A stretch of 48,877 nt of DNA from Gordonia rhizosphera NBRC 16068 (GCF_000298195.1 NZ_BAHC01000047.1:1-48877), one strand, 5' to 3'; shown: positions 40,806-48,877, counted from the first letter of the stretch. The notes: generated from the sequence alone by a model not told the origin. Numbers and translations are program-made.

Positions 40806-41453
40806 TCATCGAATCGGCGTGCGCTCCAACAACATCTCGATCGCGCCGACGATGGTGTCCACGAGGCCGGCGACCGTGTGCTCGCCGAGCTCACCGCGCT
40901 GCTCGTCGGAGCGCATCATGATCACCGACTCCACCAATCGGAACGGCAGCAGACTGCGGGTGTCGGCCCGATCATCGAGCGCCGCGGCGGCCAGGGTCTC
41001 ATAGGCGCGGGCTAGTTCCTGGCGGGCGGCCCGGAACCCGGCGAACCGCTCGTCGCCCAGCTCCGGCAGCAGGTAGAGCGCACCCAGGTTCCACCGTGCC
41101 TCGGCCAGCTGGGTGACGTCGAAGCGGGCGAGATCGAGGAGCCGATGCAGCGGCGAGTCGTCGGCGGAGAGCAGGTTGCGCGCCCGGTCCAGCGACGGGT
41201 CGACGGTGGTGGCCAGCAGCGCGGCGAGGATGTCGTCTTTGGTCTTGAAATAGTGATAGAGCGATGCCTGCCGGACCCCGACGGCGTCGGCGATCATCCG
41301 CGTCGACGTGCCGGTGTAGCCGTGGCGGGCGAACAGTTCGGCGGAGGCGTCGAGGATCTCGTCGCGCGCGGTGTCGCCGCGGCGTTTCGGCTGCACCAGC
41401 CGGGGGCGTCCCGGGCTCGCGGCGCCGCGCGAGGACGCCGATCGCGTCGCCAT
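40806..41453 (-). CDS. TetR family transcriptional regulator
   Basis: 215-residue repressor with an N-terminal helix-turn-helix (ADAVGVRQASLYHYFKTKDDIL, about residues 50-72) and a C-terminal ligand domain. A Ser/Arg/Pro-rich tail of about 28 residues precedes the DNA-binding domain. The ATG at 41453 follows a weak GGAC-GGGG box; the frame is open further upstream to 41612. It is divergent from the permease gene with two palindromic sites between, so it probably controls the permease-DUF1989-carboxyltransferase operon and itself. Confidence 0.87.
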   Translation of the reverse strand: MATRSASSRGAASPGRPRLVQPKRRGDTARDEILDASAELFARHGYTGTSTRMIADAVGVRQASLYHYFKTKDDILAALLATTVDPSLDRARNLLSADDSPLHRLLDLARFDVTQLAEARWNLGALYLLPELGDERFAGFRAARQELARAYETLAAAALDDRADTRSLLPFRLVESVIMMRSDEQRGELGEHTVAGLVDTIVGAIEMLLERTPIR

Positions 41454-41583
41454 GTCGTCCCCGTCCTGCAGGTGGTACCGGTCTGTTGACCAATCCACCC
41501 TAGCCCACCTCGAGGCCGCCGCCGATGCGCCGACCAGCGGCAGGTAACACAGATGTAGCGCGCGTTTTCCGTCCCGAAACATA

Positions 41584-41599
41584 TCTGTCACTCGACAGA
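41584..41599. promoter_or_regulatory. Candidate TetR operator 1
   Basis: TCTGTC and GACAGA flank a four-base gap, 130 bases from the tetR start. TATGTT on the minus strand at 41583-41578 could be the tetR -10 box, so binding here would repress tetR itself. Confidence 0.55.
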
Positions 41600-41610
41600 A
41601 ATAGCCGGCC

Positions 41611-41636
41611 ATTTATCTATCAACTGACAGATAAAT
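41611..41636. promoter_or_regulatory. Candidate TetR operator 2
   Basis: Arms ATTTATCT and AGATAAAT with a ten-base centre; 22 of 26 bases are symmetric. It shares CTGTC/GACAG elements with operator 1. The right arm contains an AT-rich -10-like ATAAAT (41631-41636) for the permease transcript, so binding would block that promoter. Confidence 0.65.
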
Positions 41637-41686
41637 GCTCACCGTGGAGCCCCGTGCAGACCCTCAGCAGAGAGACCAACGACCCC

Positions 41687-43228
41687 ATGACCTCCACCGC
41701 CATCACGCCGCCCACCGGTCCGTCGCCCACCCCCGGCGGCGACGCGCACGACCTCTCCGAATTCGGCTACGACCAGCAACTGCACCGGTCGTTGGGGAAG
41801 TTCGCCTCGTTTGCGGCCGGGTTCTCCTTCGTGTCCATTCTGACCACGATCTTCCAGCTCTTCGGCCTCGGCTTCGGCTTCGGCGGGCCGGCGTTCTTCT
41901 GGACGTGGCCGATCGTCTACGCCGGCCAGTTCCTGGTCGCCCTGTGCTTCGCCGAGATCGCGGCGCGCTACCCGCTCTCGGGCGCCATCTACCAGTGGTC
42001 GCGCCGCATGGGTGGCGAGGTCATCGGATGGTTCGGCGGCTGGTTCATGATGATCGCGCAGATCGTCACCGCCTCGGCCGCGGCCATCGCGCTGCAGGTC
42101 GTCCTGCCGTCGGTCTGGAGTGGATTCCAGGTGATCGGCGACGACCCGACGCTGACGTCGACCTCCGGCGCGGCCAACGCGGTGCTGCTCGGCTCGATCC
42201 TGCTGATCGTCGTCACATCCATCAACTGCGTCGGCATCTCCTGGATTAGCCGCATCAACAACATCGGCGTCACCTGTGAACTCGTCGGCGTCACCGCCGT
42301 CGTGCTCGCCCTGTTCACCCACGCCCGCCGCGGCCCGGACGTCGTGTTCGACACCGGCATCCCCGGTCAGCAGCCCGGCTACATCTGGGCGTTCATCGTC
42401 TCCGGTCTGATGGCGGCCTATGTCATGGTCGGCTTCGGTTCGGCCGGTGAGCTCGCCGAGGAGACCCGGAACCCGCGCCGCGTCGCGCCCCGCACCATCC
42501 GCCTGGCGTTGACGGTGTCGGCGATCGGCGGCGGCCTGATGCTGCTCGGCGCGCTGATGGCGGCACCGACCCTCGACGAACAACTCGCCGCCGGCGGCCT
42601 GCCCTATGTGCTCGACTCGGTGCTGGGCGGCTTCTGGGGCAAGGTCCTGCTGTGCGACGTCGCCGTCGCGATCTTCATCTGCACCCTGGCGATCCAGACC
42701 GCATGCTCGAGGCTGATGTTCTCCATGGCGCGCGACGGACGGCTGCCGTTCTCCAAGACGCTGTCGCATGTCAACGAGCGCACCGGCACCCCGATAGCGC
42801 CGGCCATCCTGATCGGGGTGGCGTGTGTCGGCATCCTGCTCGTCAACGTCGGCAACTCGGCGATCTTCGCGACGCTGGCCAGCGTGTGCATCATCCTGAT
42901 CTATCTCGCCTACCTCGCGGTCACCGCCCCGATGCTCTACCGCCGGCTGCAGGGTTGGCCGAAGGGCCCGGCGACCGTCGACAACGAGGGCAACAAGCTG
43001 TTCTCCCTCGGACGATTCGGGATCGTGGTGAATCTGCTCGCGGTCGTCTACGGCGCGCTGATGGTGGTCAACCTGTCCTGGCCGCGGGCCGAGGTCTTCG
43101 ATCCCACCGGCGAGATGCCCTTCCTGCGGTGGGCGGGCCCGATCTGCATTGCGGCGACGATCCTGGTCGGCATCGCCTGCTTCCCGCGCGGCAGACAACA
43201 CCCCAAGCCGGTCACGTCCCCGGTCTGA
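41687..43228 (+). CDS. APC-family permease of the urea/guanidine gene cluster
   Basis: 513-residue permease of the amino acid-polyamine-organocation superfamily with about twelve membrane helices between residues 35 and 505. Transport signatures include the helix-1 break GFSFVSILTTIFQLFG and AEIAARYPLSGAIYQW. Related permeases beside DUF1989 genes are named urea-carboxylase-related amino acid permeases and are expected to import the nitrogen substrate of the cluster. ATG at 41687 gives a start before a Pro/Thr-rich N-terminus; GTG at 41654 would add eleven residues. It is the first gene of a five-gene run. Confidence 0.88.
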   Translation: MTSTAITPPTGPSPTPGGDAHDLSEFGYDQQLHRSLGKFASFAAGFSFVSILTTIFQLFGLGFGFGGPAFFWTWPIVYAGQFLVALCFAEIAARYPLSGAIYQWSRRMGGEVIGWFGGWFMMIAQIVTASAAAIALQVVLPSVWSGFQVIGDDPTLTSTSGAANAVLLGSILLIVVTSINCVGISWISRINNIGVTCELVGVTAVVLALFTHARRGPDVVFDTGIPGQQPGYIWAFIVSGLMAAYVMVGFGSAGELAEETRNPRRVAPRTIRLALTVSAIGGGLMLLGALMAAPTLDEQLAAGGLPYVLDSVLGGFWGKVLLCDVAVAIFICTLAIQTACSRLMFSMARDGRLPFSKTLSHVNERTGTPIAPAILIGVACVGILLVNVGNSAIFATLASVCIILIYLAYLAVTAPMLYRRLQGWPKGPATVDNEGNKLFSLGRFGIVVNLLAVVYGALMVVNLSWPRAEVFDPTGEMPFLRWAGPICIAATILVGIACFPRGRQHPKPVTSPV

Positions 43229-43249
43229 CCGCCCCTACCCTTTCCCTGC

Positions 43250-43299
43250 TGGTCGAGTAGCCGCCGAGCGCGCCAGCGCGAGGAGGCGTATCGAGACCA
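43250..43299. repeat. Palindromic REP-like element
   Basis: TGGTCGAGTAGCCG on the left and its imperfect complement ending TATCGAGACCA on the right form a hairpin with a GC-rich middle. I recall elements with CTACTCGACC/GGTCTCGATACG ends as dispersed in many Mycobacteriales genomes. It lies 21 bases after the permease stop and about 55 before the next gene, where it could reduce read-through or protect the 5' mRNA part. Confidence 0.7.
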
Positions 43300-43353
43300 C
43301 TCGCCGCAAACGCGGATCCGGATGTACCACAAAGACACTCAAGGAGCTCCATC

Positions 43354-44193
43354 ATGACCACGACCACCGCCGACACCAGTGGCGCCCGCGCACACGCCCG
43401 GGCACAGGCCGGGACGACCACCGACTCGATGCCCGTGGTGCCCGCCAGTAGCTGGCCGCACCCGCCCGCCGACGTCGACGCCACCGAATTGACCTGGGCC
43501 GAAACGGTTCCCGGAGGCCGCTACACCACCAAGGTGGTGGCCCGGGGCACCCGGCTGCGGCTGCGCGACGTCACCGGAACCGCCTGCGCGCACCTGCTGC
43601 TCTGGCGCGCCGACGCCCCGTGGGAGCGGCTCAACGTCGCCGACACCGTCAAGGTGCCGTGGCAGGCCTACCTGAGCACCGGCCATCCGCTGCTCAGCGA
43701 TCAGGGACGCGTGCTAGCGACCGTCGTCGCCGATACCAGCGCCCATCACGACGCGCTGTGCGGCGCCACCACGCTGGCCGCCAATACCGCCAAATACGGT
43801 GACGGGAACGCATATTCGACGAGCCCGGCGGGTCGGGAACTGTTCACCCTGGCCGCCGCCAAGAACGGGCTGACCCCCACCGACGTGGCGCCGTCGCTGT
43901 CGTTCTTCCACGGAGTGACCGTCGACGACGACGGCACGCTGCGCTCCACCGGTTCCGCCGGACCCGACACCACGGTCGACCTGATCGTGCACCTGCCCTG
44001 CATCGTCGCGATCGCCAACACCGCACACCCGCTCGACCCCGCCCCCAAGTTCACCACCGGACGGCTTGAGGTGCTCGCCTGGCGGGCGCACCGCGATCTC
44101 GACGACCTGCTCGCCGGCGTCGCCGACCGCGACCCCGAATACCAGCGCGCGGTCGCCAACAGCGAAGACGCCCACCGCGCGCTCACCTTCTGA
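43354..44193 (+). CDS. Urea amidolyase-associated protein 1 (DUF1989)
   Basis: 279-residue DUF1989 protein of the UAAP1 type. Family landmarks are NVADTVKVPWQAYLSTG, LLSDQGRVLATVVADTS, HHDALCGATT, FFHGVTVDDDG and IVAIANTAHPLDP. The UAAP1/UAAP2 pair has been shown elsewhere to form carboxyguanidine deiminase (CgdAB), acting between guanidine carboxylase and allophanate hydrolase. An AAGGAG box precedes the ATG. Its first 25 residues are low-complexity. UAAP2 starts 30 bases downstream, so the pair is likely co-expressed as a heteromer. Confidence 0.9.
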   Translation: MTTTTADTSGARAHARAQAGTTTDSMPVVPASSWPHPPADVDATELTWAETVPGGRYTTKVVARGTRLRLRDVTGTACAHLLLWRADAPWERLNVADTVKVPWQAYLSTGHPLLSDQGRVLATVVADTSAHHDALCGATTLAANTAKYGDGNAYSTSPAGRELFTLAAAKNGLTPTDVAPSLSFFHGVTVDDDGTLRSTGSAGPDTTVDLIVHLPCIVAIANTAHPLDPAPKFTTGRLEVLAWRAHRDLDDLLAGVADRDPEYQRAVANSEDAHRALTF

Positions 44194-44223
44194 CACCAGC
44201 CAACCGACACCTGAGAGCCCATC

Positions 44224-44895
44224 ATGACCAACACCCTGACCGATCCCGCCACCACACCTGCCGAACAGCTCGCCCTCGTCGCCGGCGAGGTCCTCGACGA
44301 CACCATCATCGGTGACCGTGCCCCCTGGTCGGGCGTCGTCGCCGCCGGCGACGTTCTCACCATCGTCGACCTCTACGGCAACCAGGCCGTCGACACCCTC
44401 TTCTACGGTGGGCACGACCATACGATCCGCTACTCCGCACAGGCGACGATCGCCGCGCAGGGCAACATCTTCCTGACCACCGGATCGGTGATCCGCGACC
44501 AGGAATCGGCCCCGATGATGACCATCGTCGCCGACGAGGTCGGCAACCACGACACCCTGGGCGGGGCGTGCTCGCAGGAGTCGAACACGCTGCGCTACGG
44601 CCACCACACCAAACATCAACACGCATGCGTGGAGAACTTCCTCATCGGCGGGGCGAAACACGGTCTCGGGAAACGGGATCTGGTCGGCAACGTGAACTTC
44701 TTCATGAACGTGCCCGTCGACGCCGACGGATCGCTCGGCATCGTCGACGGCCTCTCCGCACCCGGCAAGCGCCTGGCGTTGCGCGCCGAGGTCGACACGC
44801 TCGTCCTGATCTCCAACTGCCCGCAGATCAACAACCCCTGCAACGGATTCGACCCCACCGCGGTCCGGGTCATCGTCACCCGCCCCGACCGATAA
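44224..44895 (+). CDS. Urea amidolyase-associated protein 2 (DUF1989)
   Basis: 223-residue DUF1989 protein of the UAAP2 type, expected partner of UAAP1 in carboxyguanidine deimination. Likely metal or catalytic residues are clustered in GGACSQESN, the HHTKHQHACVENFL stretch and the family end motif ISNCPQINNPCNGFDP. All these Cys and His positions look intact. It lies between UAAP1 and the carboxyltransferase gene, with gaps of 30 and 40 bases. Confidence 0.92.
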   Translation: MTNTLTDPATTPAEQLALVAGEVLDDTIIGDRAPWSGVVAAGDVLTIVDLYGNQAVDTLFYGGHDHTIRYSAQATIAAQGNIFLTTGSVIRDQESAPMMTIVADEVGNHDTLGGACSQESNTLRYGHHTKHQHACVENFLIGGAKHGLGKRDLVGNVNFFMNVPVDADGSLGIVDGLSAPGKRLALRAEVDTLVLISNCPQINNPCNGFDPTAVRVIVTRPDR

Positions 44896-44935
44896 TCACC
44901 CGACACCCACGACAACCCCGAGGAGATTCGACATC

Positions 44936-46999
44936 ATGGCCATCACCGTCCTGCGCGCAGGACCCCTCACCACGATCCAGGACTGGCCGGGCCGGATCGG
45001 CTACTGGAAGGTCGGCGTCCCGCCGTCGGGCCCGATGGACGATCTGTCGTTCCGGCTGGCCAACATCGCGGTCGGCAACCCGCAGGAAGCGGCCGGATTT
45101 GAGGCGACCATGATCGGGCCGGCGCTGCGCTTCGACGCGCCCGCCACCGTCGCCGTGACCGGCGCACCCGTGTCCGTCAGCGTGTCGGGAACCACCGTGC
45201 CGCAATGGGTTCCGATCGAGGTCTCCGCCGGCGACGTCCTCGAGGTGGGTACGGTGGGCGAGATCGGTTTGCGCACCTACATCGCGGTGTCCGGTGGGGT
45301 CGACGCCGAGGAGTACCTCGGCAGCCGTGCGACGTTCACGATGGGCCGGTTCGGTGGTCATCACGGACGCACCCTCTCCGACGGCGACGAGATCGCCATC
45401 GCATCGTCGTCGGTCCCCGAGGTGCGCGGCGCGGGCGGAGCGCGACGACGGGCGCGGCGCATCCTCGGCGACGAGCAACCCGCGCTGACCAACACCTGGC
45501 AACTCGCGGTCACCGTCGGGCCGCACGGGGCGCCGGAGTTCTTCACCGACGAGGACATGGCCGACCTCGTCGGCACCGACTACGAGGTGCACTTCAACTC
45601 CGACCGCACCGGCATCCGGCTGATCGGCCCGAAACCCCGGTGGGCGCGCAGTGACGGCGGAGAGGCCGGGCTGCATCCGTCCAACATCCACGACAACGCG
45701 TATTCGGTTGGTGCGCTGGACTTCACGGGCGACACTCCGATCCTGCTCGGCCCCGACGGCCCGAGCCTCGGCGGGTTCGTCTGCCCGGTCACCGTGGTGA
45801 CCGCGCAGCGCTGGAAGCTCGGTCAGCTCAAGCCCGGCGACACGGTCCGTTTCGTGCCGGTGCGCGCCGATCAGACCGCGTCGCCGTCGGTGACCGGGCC
45901 CGGCCGCCGCGCAGGATTCGTCGAGGTGCTCTCGGCCGGCGGCGACTCCGACGACGGCGTGCTCGGTGCCACCACCACCGCCGACGGCACCACCACGGTC
46001 ACCTACCGGCGCAGCGGCGACGACAACATCCTCGTCGAATACGGCGACATGCGTCTGGACCTCGCGTTGCGCGCGCGGGTGCACGCACTGAGCGAACGGA
46101 TCGAGGCCGACCGTCCTGCCGGGATCGTCGACCTCACCCCGGGCATCCGGTCGCTGCAGGTCAAGGCCGACCCCGATGTGTTCTCGCAGCAGAAGATGCT
46201 GTCGTGGCTCGTCGAATGCGAAAGCGAACTGCCCCCCGCTCACGACCTCGTCGTGCCCAGCCGTACGGTGCACCTGCCACTGTCGTGGGACGACCCGGCC
46301 ACGCGCGAGGCCATCGAGCGCTACATGCTCGGTGTCCGCTCCGACGCGCCGTGGTGCCCGTGGAACATCGAGTTCATTCGCCGGATGAACGGGCTGGACT
46401 CCGTCGAGGACGTGCACCGCGTCGTCTTCGACGCGAGCTATCTGGTGCTGGGCCTCGGAGACGTGTATCTCGGTGCTCCGGTGGCGGTTCCGCTGGATCC
46501 GAGGCACCGCCTGGTCACCACGAAATACAATCCCGCCCGCACCTGGACACCGGAGAACGCGGTGGGCATCGGCGGGGCCTACCTCTGCATCTACGGTATG
46601 GAGGGCCCGGGTGGCTACCAGTTCGTCGGACGCACCACCCAGGTCTGGAACCATCGGCATCCGCTGCCCGCACCGGGTTTCGATCCGCAACACCCGTGGC
46701 TCTTGCGGTTCTTCGACCAGATCCGCTGGTATGAGGTGAGCGCCGAGGAACTGCTCGACATGCGTGCCGACGTCGCCACCGGACGCGGCGACAGCGTCCG
46801 TATCACCGACGGCGCGTTCTCGCTCGCCGAACACCGGGCCTATCTCGACGCGAACGCCGACCACATCGCGGCGACCCGCGCGACAATGGAGGCGGCACGC
46901 GCCGAGGAACGCGAACGATGGACCAGACAGGGCGAGTTCGCGTCGCCGTCCGCACGCCGCGCACTCGACGAGATGTTCGACGAAGGGAAGGTCGCATGA
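44936..46999 (+). CDS. Urea/guanidine carboxylase-like carboxyltransferase lacking biotin domains
   Basis: 687-residue protein with the two carboxyltransferase halves of urea carboxylase: a KipA/AHS2-type domain (about 1-320, opening VLRAGPLTTIQDWPGR) and a KipI/AHS1-type domain (about 345-590), then the helical linker that in full enzymes leads to the biotin carrier (FFDQIRWYEVSAEELL ... EERERW). It ends right there. Full urea carboxylases of about 1200 residues add a biotin carboxylase before and a biotinyl domain after; neither is present, and no AMKM/AMKT biotin motif is visible. AGGAGA precedes the ATG. It overlaps the allophanate hydrolase start by four bases. A fused 5-oxoprolinase PxpC-PxpB protein is the alternative, but the neighbours favour the carboxylase reading. 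Confidence 0.88.
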   Translation: MAITVLRAGPLTTIQDWPGRIGYWKVGVPPSGPMDDLSFRLANIAVGNPQEAAGFEATMIGPALRFDAPATVAVTGAPVSVSVSGTTVPQWVPIEVSAGDVLEVGTVGEIGLRTYIAVSGGVDAEEYLGSRATFTMGRFGGHHGRTLSDGDEIAIASSSVPEVRGAGGARRRARRILGDEQPALTNTWQLAVTVGPHGAPEFFTDEDMADLVGTDYEVHFNSDRTGIRLIGPKPRWARSDGGEAGLHPSNIHDNAYSVGALDFTGDTPILLGPDGPSLGGFVCPVTVVTAQRWKLGQLKPGDTVRFVPVRADQTASPSVTGPGRRAGFVEVLSAGGDSDDGVLGATTTADGTTTVTYRRSGDDNILVEYGDMRLDLALRARVHALSERIEADRPAGIVDLTPGIRSLQVKADPDVFSQQKMLSWLVECESELPPAHDLVVPSRTVHLPLSWDDPATREAIERYMLGVRSDAPWCPWNIEFIRRMNGLDSVEDVHRVVFDASYLVLGLGDVYLGAPVAVPLDPRHRLVTTKYNPARTWTPENAVGIGGAYLCIYGMEGPGGYQFVGRTTQVWNHRHPLPAPGFDPQHPWLLRFFDQIRWYEVSAEELLDMRADVATGRGDSVRITDGAFSLAEHRAYLDANADHIAATRATMEAARAEERERWTRQGEFASPSARRALDEMFDEGKVA

Positions 47000-48657
47000 G
47001 CGCGATCACCGAGATCTATCGCCGCATCGACGCCGCGGACCGTCCGGAGGTGTTCATCACCCTGCGTCCCCGCGACGACGTGGCGGCCGACCACCGGGAG
47101 TCGTTGCGCCGCGGCGGGCCGCTGGCCGGGATCGTCCTCGCCGTCAAGGACAACGTCGACGTCGCGGGGCTGCCGACCACGGCGGCCTGCCCCGGCTACT
47201 CCTACGTCCCGACCGTCGACGCACCCGCGGTGGCGGCGCTGCGAGCGGCCGGCGCGGTGGTGATCGGCAAGACCAACCTCGACCAGTTCGCCACCGGGCT
47301 CGTCGGAACGCGCAGTCCCTATGGTGCCGTGCGGGATTCACGCCGAACCGACCGCATCTCGGGTGGTTCGAGTTCCGGGTCGGCGGTCGCCGTCGCGCTC
47401 GGGTTCGCCGACATCGCGATCGGCACCGACACCGCCGGCTCCGGTCGGGTACCGGCCGGGCTGCAGGGGATCGTCGGCATCAAGCCCACACTCGGGGTGG
47501 TGTCCACCGAGGGGGTCGTGCCCGCCTGCGCGAGCTACGACACGGTGACGATCTTCGCCGCCGACCTGGAACTCGCCGATACCGCGATGGCGGCGATGGC
47601 AGCCGCGGCCGGGTCCCGCCCGTTCGGTCCGACGACCCGGCTCGCCGCGCCCGCACAGCCGATCGTCGCCGTCCCGGCCGAACTGCCCGAACTCGACGAC
47701 GCATGGCGGGCCGCCTTCGCCGCGGCGGTGGCCCGGGCACAGGCCGCCGGACTGCGTGTCAAGCCCATCGATCTGACACCGTTCCTGACCGCGGCGAAGC
47801 TGCTCTACGACGACGCGCTGGTCGCCGAACGCTACGACGCCGTCGGCGAATTCGTCGACGACGCCGACCCCGTGGCCGCGGGGATCGATCCGGTGGTCTC
47901 CGGGATCATCCGTGGCGGAAAACGATTCAGCGCCGTCGACCTCCTCGTGGCGCGCCGCCGGGTCGAGCAGCTACGCGCACAGGCGATGGACGAACTCGGC
48001 GACGCGGACGCGCTCTTGGTCCCGACGGCACCCCTGCATCCGACACTCGCGCAGGTTGCCGCAGATCCGGTGGGAGTGAACTCCCGGATGGGCACCTACA
48101 CGAACTTCTGCAACCTCTTCGACCTGTGCGGGGTGGCGATCCCGGCCGGTGTCGTCGACGAGGCCGACGGGACTCAGGCGCAGTTCGGCATCACGGTGCT
48201 CGGGCGTGGGCACGACGACGCCGTCGTCGTCGATCTGGCGCGCCGGTTCGACGGTGACCCCACCCGCGTCCCGGGGCAGGCGTGGCCGGAAACGATCTCG
48301 GCGGCAGCGGAACTCGCGGTGTTCGGGGCGCACATGCGCGGCGGCCCGTTGGTGCACGAACTCGCCGACCGCGGTGCGCGCTGGTCGGGGCCGGTGTCGA
48401 CGGCCCCGAATTACCGGCTCGTCGCGCTGGACACGACACCGGCCAAACCGGGGCTCGTGCGTGACCCCGACGGCCGGCAGATCGACGGCGAACTGTGGAC
48501 GCTGTCGCCGGCCGCGCTCGGGGAGTTCCTCGCTGCTCTGCCCTCGCCGATGATGCTGGGCCGCGTCGAACTCTCCGATGGCCGCTGGGTGGTCGGGTTC
48601 GGCTGTGCCGCCGACGCGGCCGCGCGGGGGGAAGGGCTTGACCGCACCCGCTGGTGA
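46996..48657 (+). CDS. atzF: Allophanate hydrolase (amidase signature family)
   Basis: 553-residue amidase-signature enzyme expected to split allophanate into ammonia and CO2. The Ser-Ser-Lys triad is visible: K51 in AVKDNVDV, the GGSSSG run at 122-127 for the cis-Ser, and the nucleophile S148 in GTDTAGSGR. The C-terminal part (about 435-553, FGAHMRGGPLVHEL onward) is the allophanate hydrolase C-domain seen in AtzF, which supports this function over a general amidase. The ATG at 46996 overlaps the carboxyltransferase stop by four bases. It is the last complete gene of the run. Confidence 0.9.
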   Translation: MSAITEIYRRIDAADRPEVFITLRPRDDVAADHRESLRRGGPLAGIVLAVKDNVDVAGLPTTAACPGYSYVPTVDAPAVAALRAAGAVVIGKTNLDQFATGLVGTRSPYGAVRDSRRTDRISGGSSSGSAVAVALGFADIAIGTDTAGSGRVPAGLQGIVGIKPTLGVVSTEGVVPACASYDTVTIFAADLELADTAMAAMAAAAGSRPFGPTTRLAAPAQPIVAVPAELPELDDAWRAAFAAAVARAQAAGLRVKPIDLTPFLTAAKLLYDDALVAERYDAVGEFVDDADPVAAGIDPVVSGIIRGGKRFSAVDLLVARRRVEQLRAQAMDELGDADALLVPTAPLHPTLAQVAADPVGVNSRMGTYTNFCNLFDLCGVAIPAGVVDEADGTQAQFGITVLGRGHDDAVVVDLARRFDGDPTRVPGQAWPETISAAAELAVFGAHMRGGPLVHELADRGARWSGPVSTAPNYRLVALDTTPAKPGLVRDPDGRQIDGELWTLSPAALGEFLAALPSPMMLGRVELSDGRWVVGFGCAADAAARGEGLDRTRW

Positions 48658-48670
48658 CCCTCCCTGCCAC

Positions 48671-48691
48671 ACTCCGCATGCTTCTCGGAGT
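48671..48691 (+). terminator. Weak hairpin after the allophanate hydrolase
   Basis: ACTCCG and CGGAGT flank a nine-base loop, 14 bases after the stop. The stem is short and there is no U-tract, so termination may be incomplete. Confidence 0.4.
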
Positions 48692-48868
48692 CTCGGATTC
48701 GTCTGACCGGACGACACGCGGATCATCGCAATGCCGAAAAGTGTGGCGACCGACCAGCTTTGGGTGTCTTGAACCATTTCTTCGAAATTGTGTATTTGTC
48801 GGTGATGTCGTGATTCAATGATCCCGTTTTGTTGGGGTCGAGGCTTGGGCAGCGGGGGAGTTGGACAC

Positions 48869-48877
48869 ATGACCGAC
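48869..48877 (+). CDS. Start of a truncated gene at the window edge
   Basis: GGGGGAG (48854-48860) is followed after eight bases by ATG ACC GAC, a good translation start that runs out of the window after three codons (Met-Thr-Asp). The 211 bases before it are AT-rich and probably hold its promoter, but no clear boxes were found. Product unknown; whether it supplies the missing biotin carboxylase subunit of the preceding cluster is open. Confidence 0.45.

Noticed and set aside
41454..43353. Guanidine (ykkC) riboswitch
   Set aside because: Searched by eye upstream of the permease and of UAAP1 because the cluster suggests guanidine; conserved ykkC core elements were not found.

Overview
The window comes from a high-GC actinobacterium of the order Mycobacteriales. 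It has a complete Mce lipid-transport operon, a mycobacterial-type rpoB-rpoC pair and a DinB2-type Y-family polymerase. The RpoB N-terminus and overall gene content look most like Gordonia; the genus is an inference from recalled family sequences, not a search. Almost all of the window is coding; no tRNA, rRNA, CRISPR array, insertion sequence or prophage gene was seen.

Layout. (1) 0.2-1.8 kb: a Baeyer-Villiger-type flavin monooxygenase on the minus strand, flanked by a 36-bp perfect palindrome and two different 21-bp tandem repeats. (2) 2.4-14.4 kb: one long plus-strand operon for an Mce importer: ATPase (mceG), two YrbE permeases, six MceA-F proteins and two Mce-associated membrane proteins, nearly all overlapping or spaced by a few bases. 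(3) 14.4-22.2 kb: rpoB and rpoC with two candidate upstream promoters and a strong hairpin terminator. (4) 22.4-27.7 kb: an epoxide hydrolase behind a palindromic operator, a membrane AlbA_2 protein, an amidohydrolase plus glutamine-synthetase-like pair (a split version of the FluG fusion), and a VOC protein. (5) 27.8-32.4 kb: davB-davA (L-lysine to 5-aminovalerate), a DinB2-like polymerase with an unusual residue at the steric-gate position, and a secreted lipase. (6) 32.5-36.4 kb: a DUF222/HNH protein, SixA phosphatase with a small partner, an EamA/DMT-like transporter with a His-rich repeat tail, and a flavodoxin. (7) 36.5-40.7 kb: distal valine catabolism (mmsA, isobutyryl-CoA dehydrogenase, mmsB) and a MarR regulator. 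(8) 40.8-48.7 kb: a TetR regulator divergent from a permease, two DUF1989 proteins (the urea-amidolyase-associated pair, now linked to carboxyguanidine deimination), a carboxyltransferase and an allophanate hydrolase.

The most notable system is region 8. It looks like a guanidine or urea carboxylation pathway, but its urea-carboxylase homologue contains only the two carboxyltransferase halves. The biotin carboxylase domain and the biotin-carrier domain are both absent, cut at clean domain boundaries, and no gene for them is seen in the window. Either a carboxylase subunit is shared from elsewhere or the chemistry differs.

A second theme is gene expression: seven genes between 24 and 41 kb have a TANNNT-like -10 element ending 6 or 7 bases before the start codon and no ribosome binding site, the layout of leaderless transcripts. 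A third is a 21-bp tandem repeat family found both in the gap before mceG and, in the opposite orientation, inside the coding sequence of the last Mce-associated protein.
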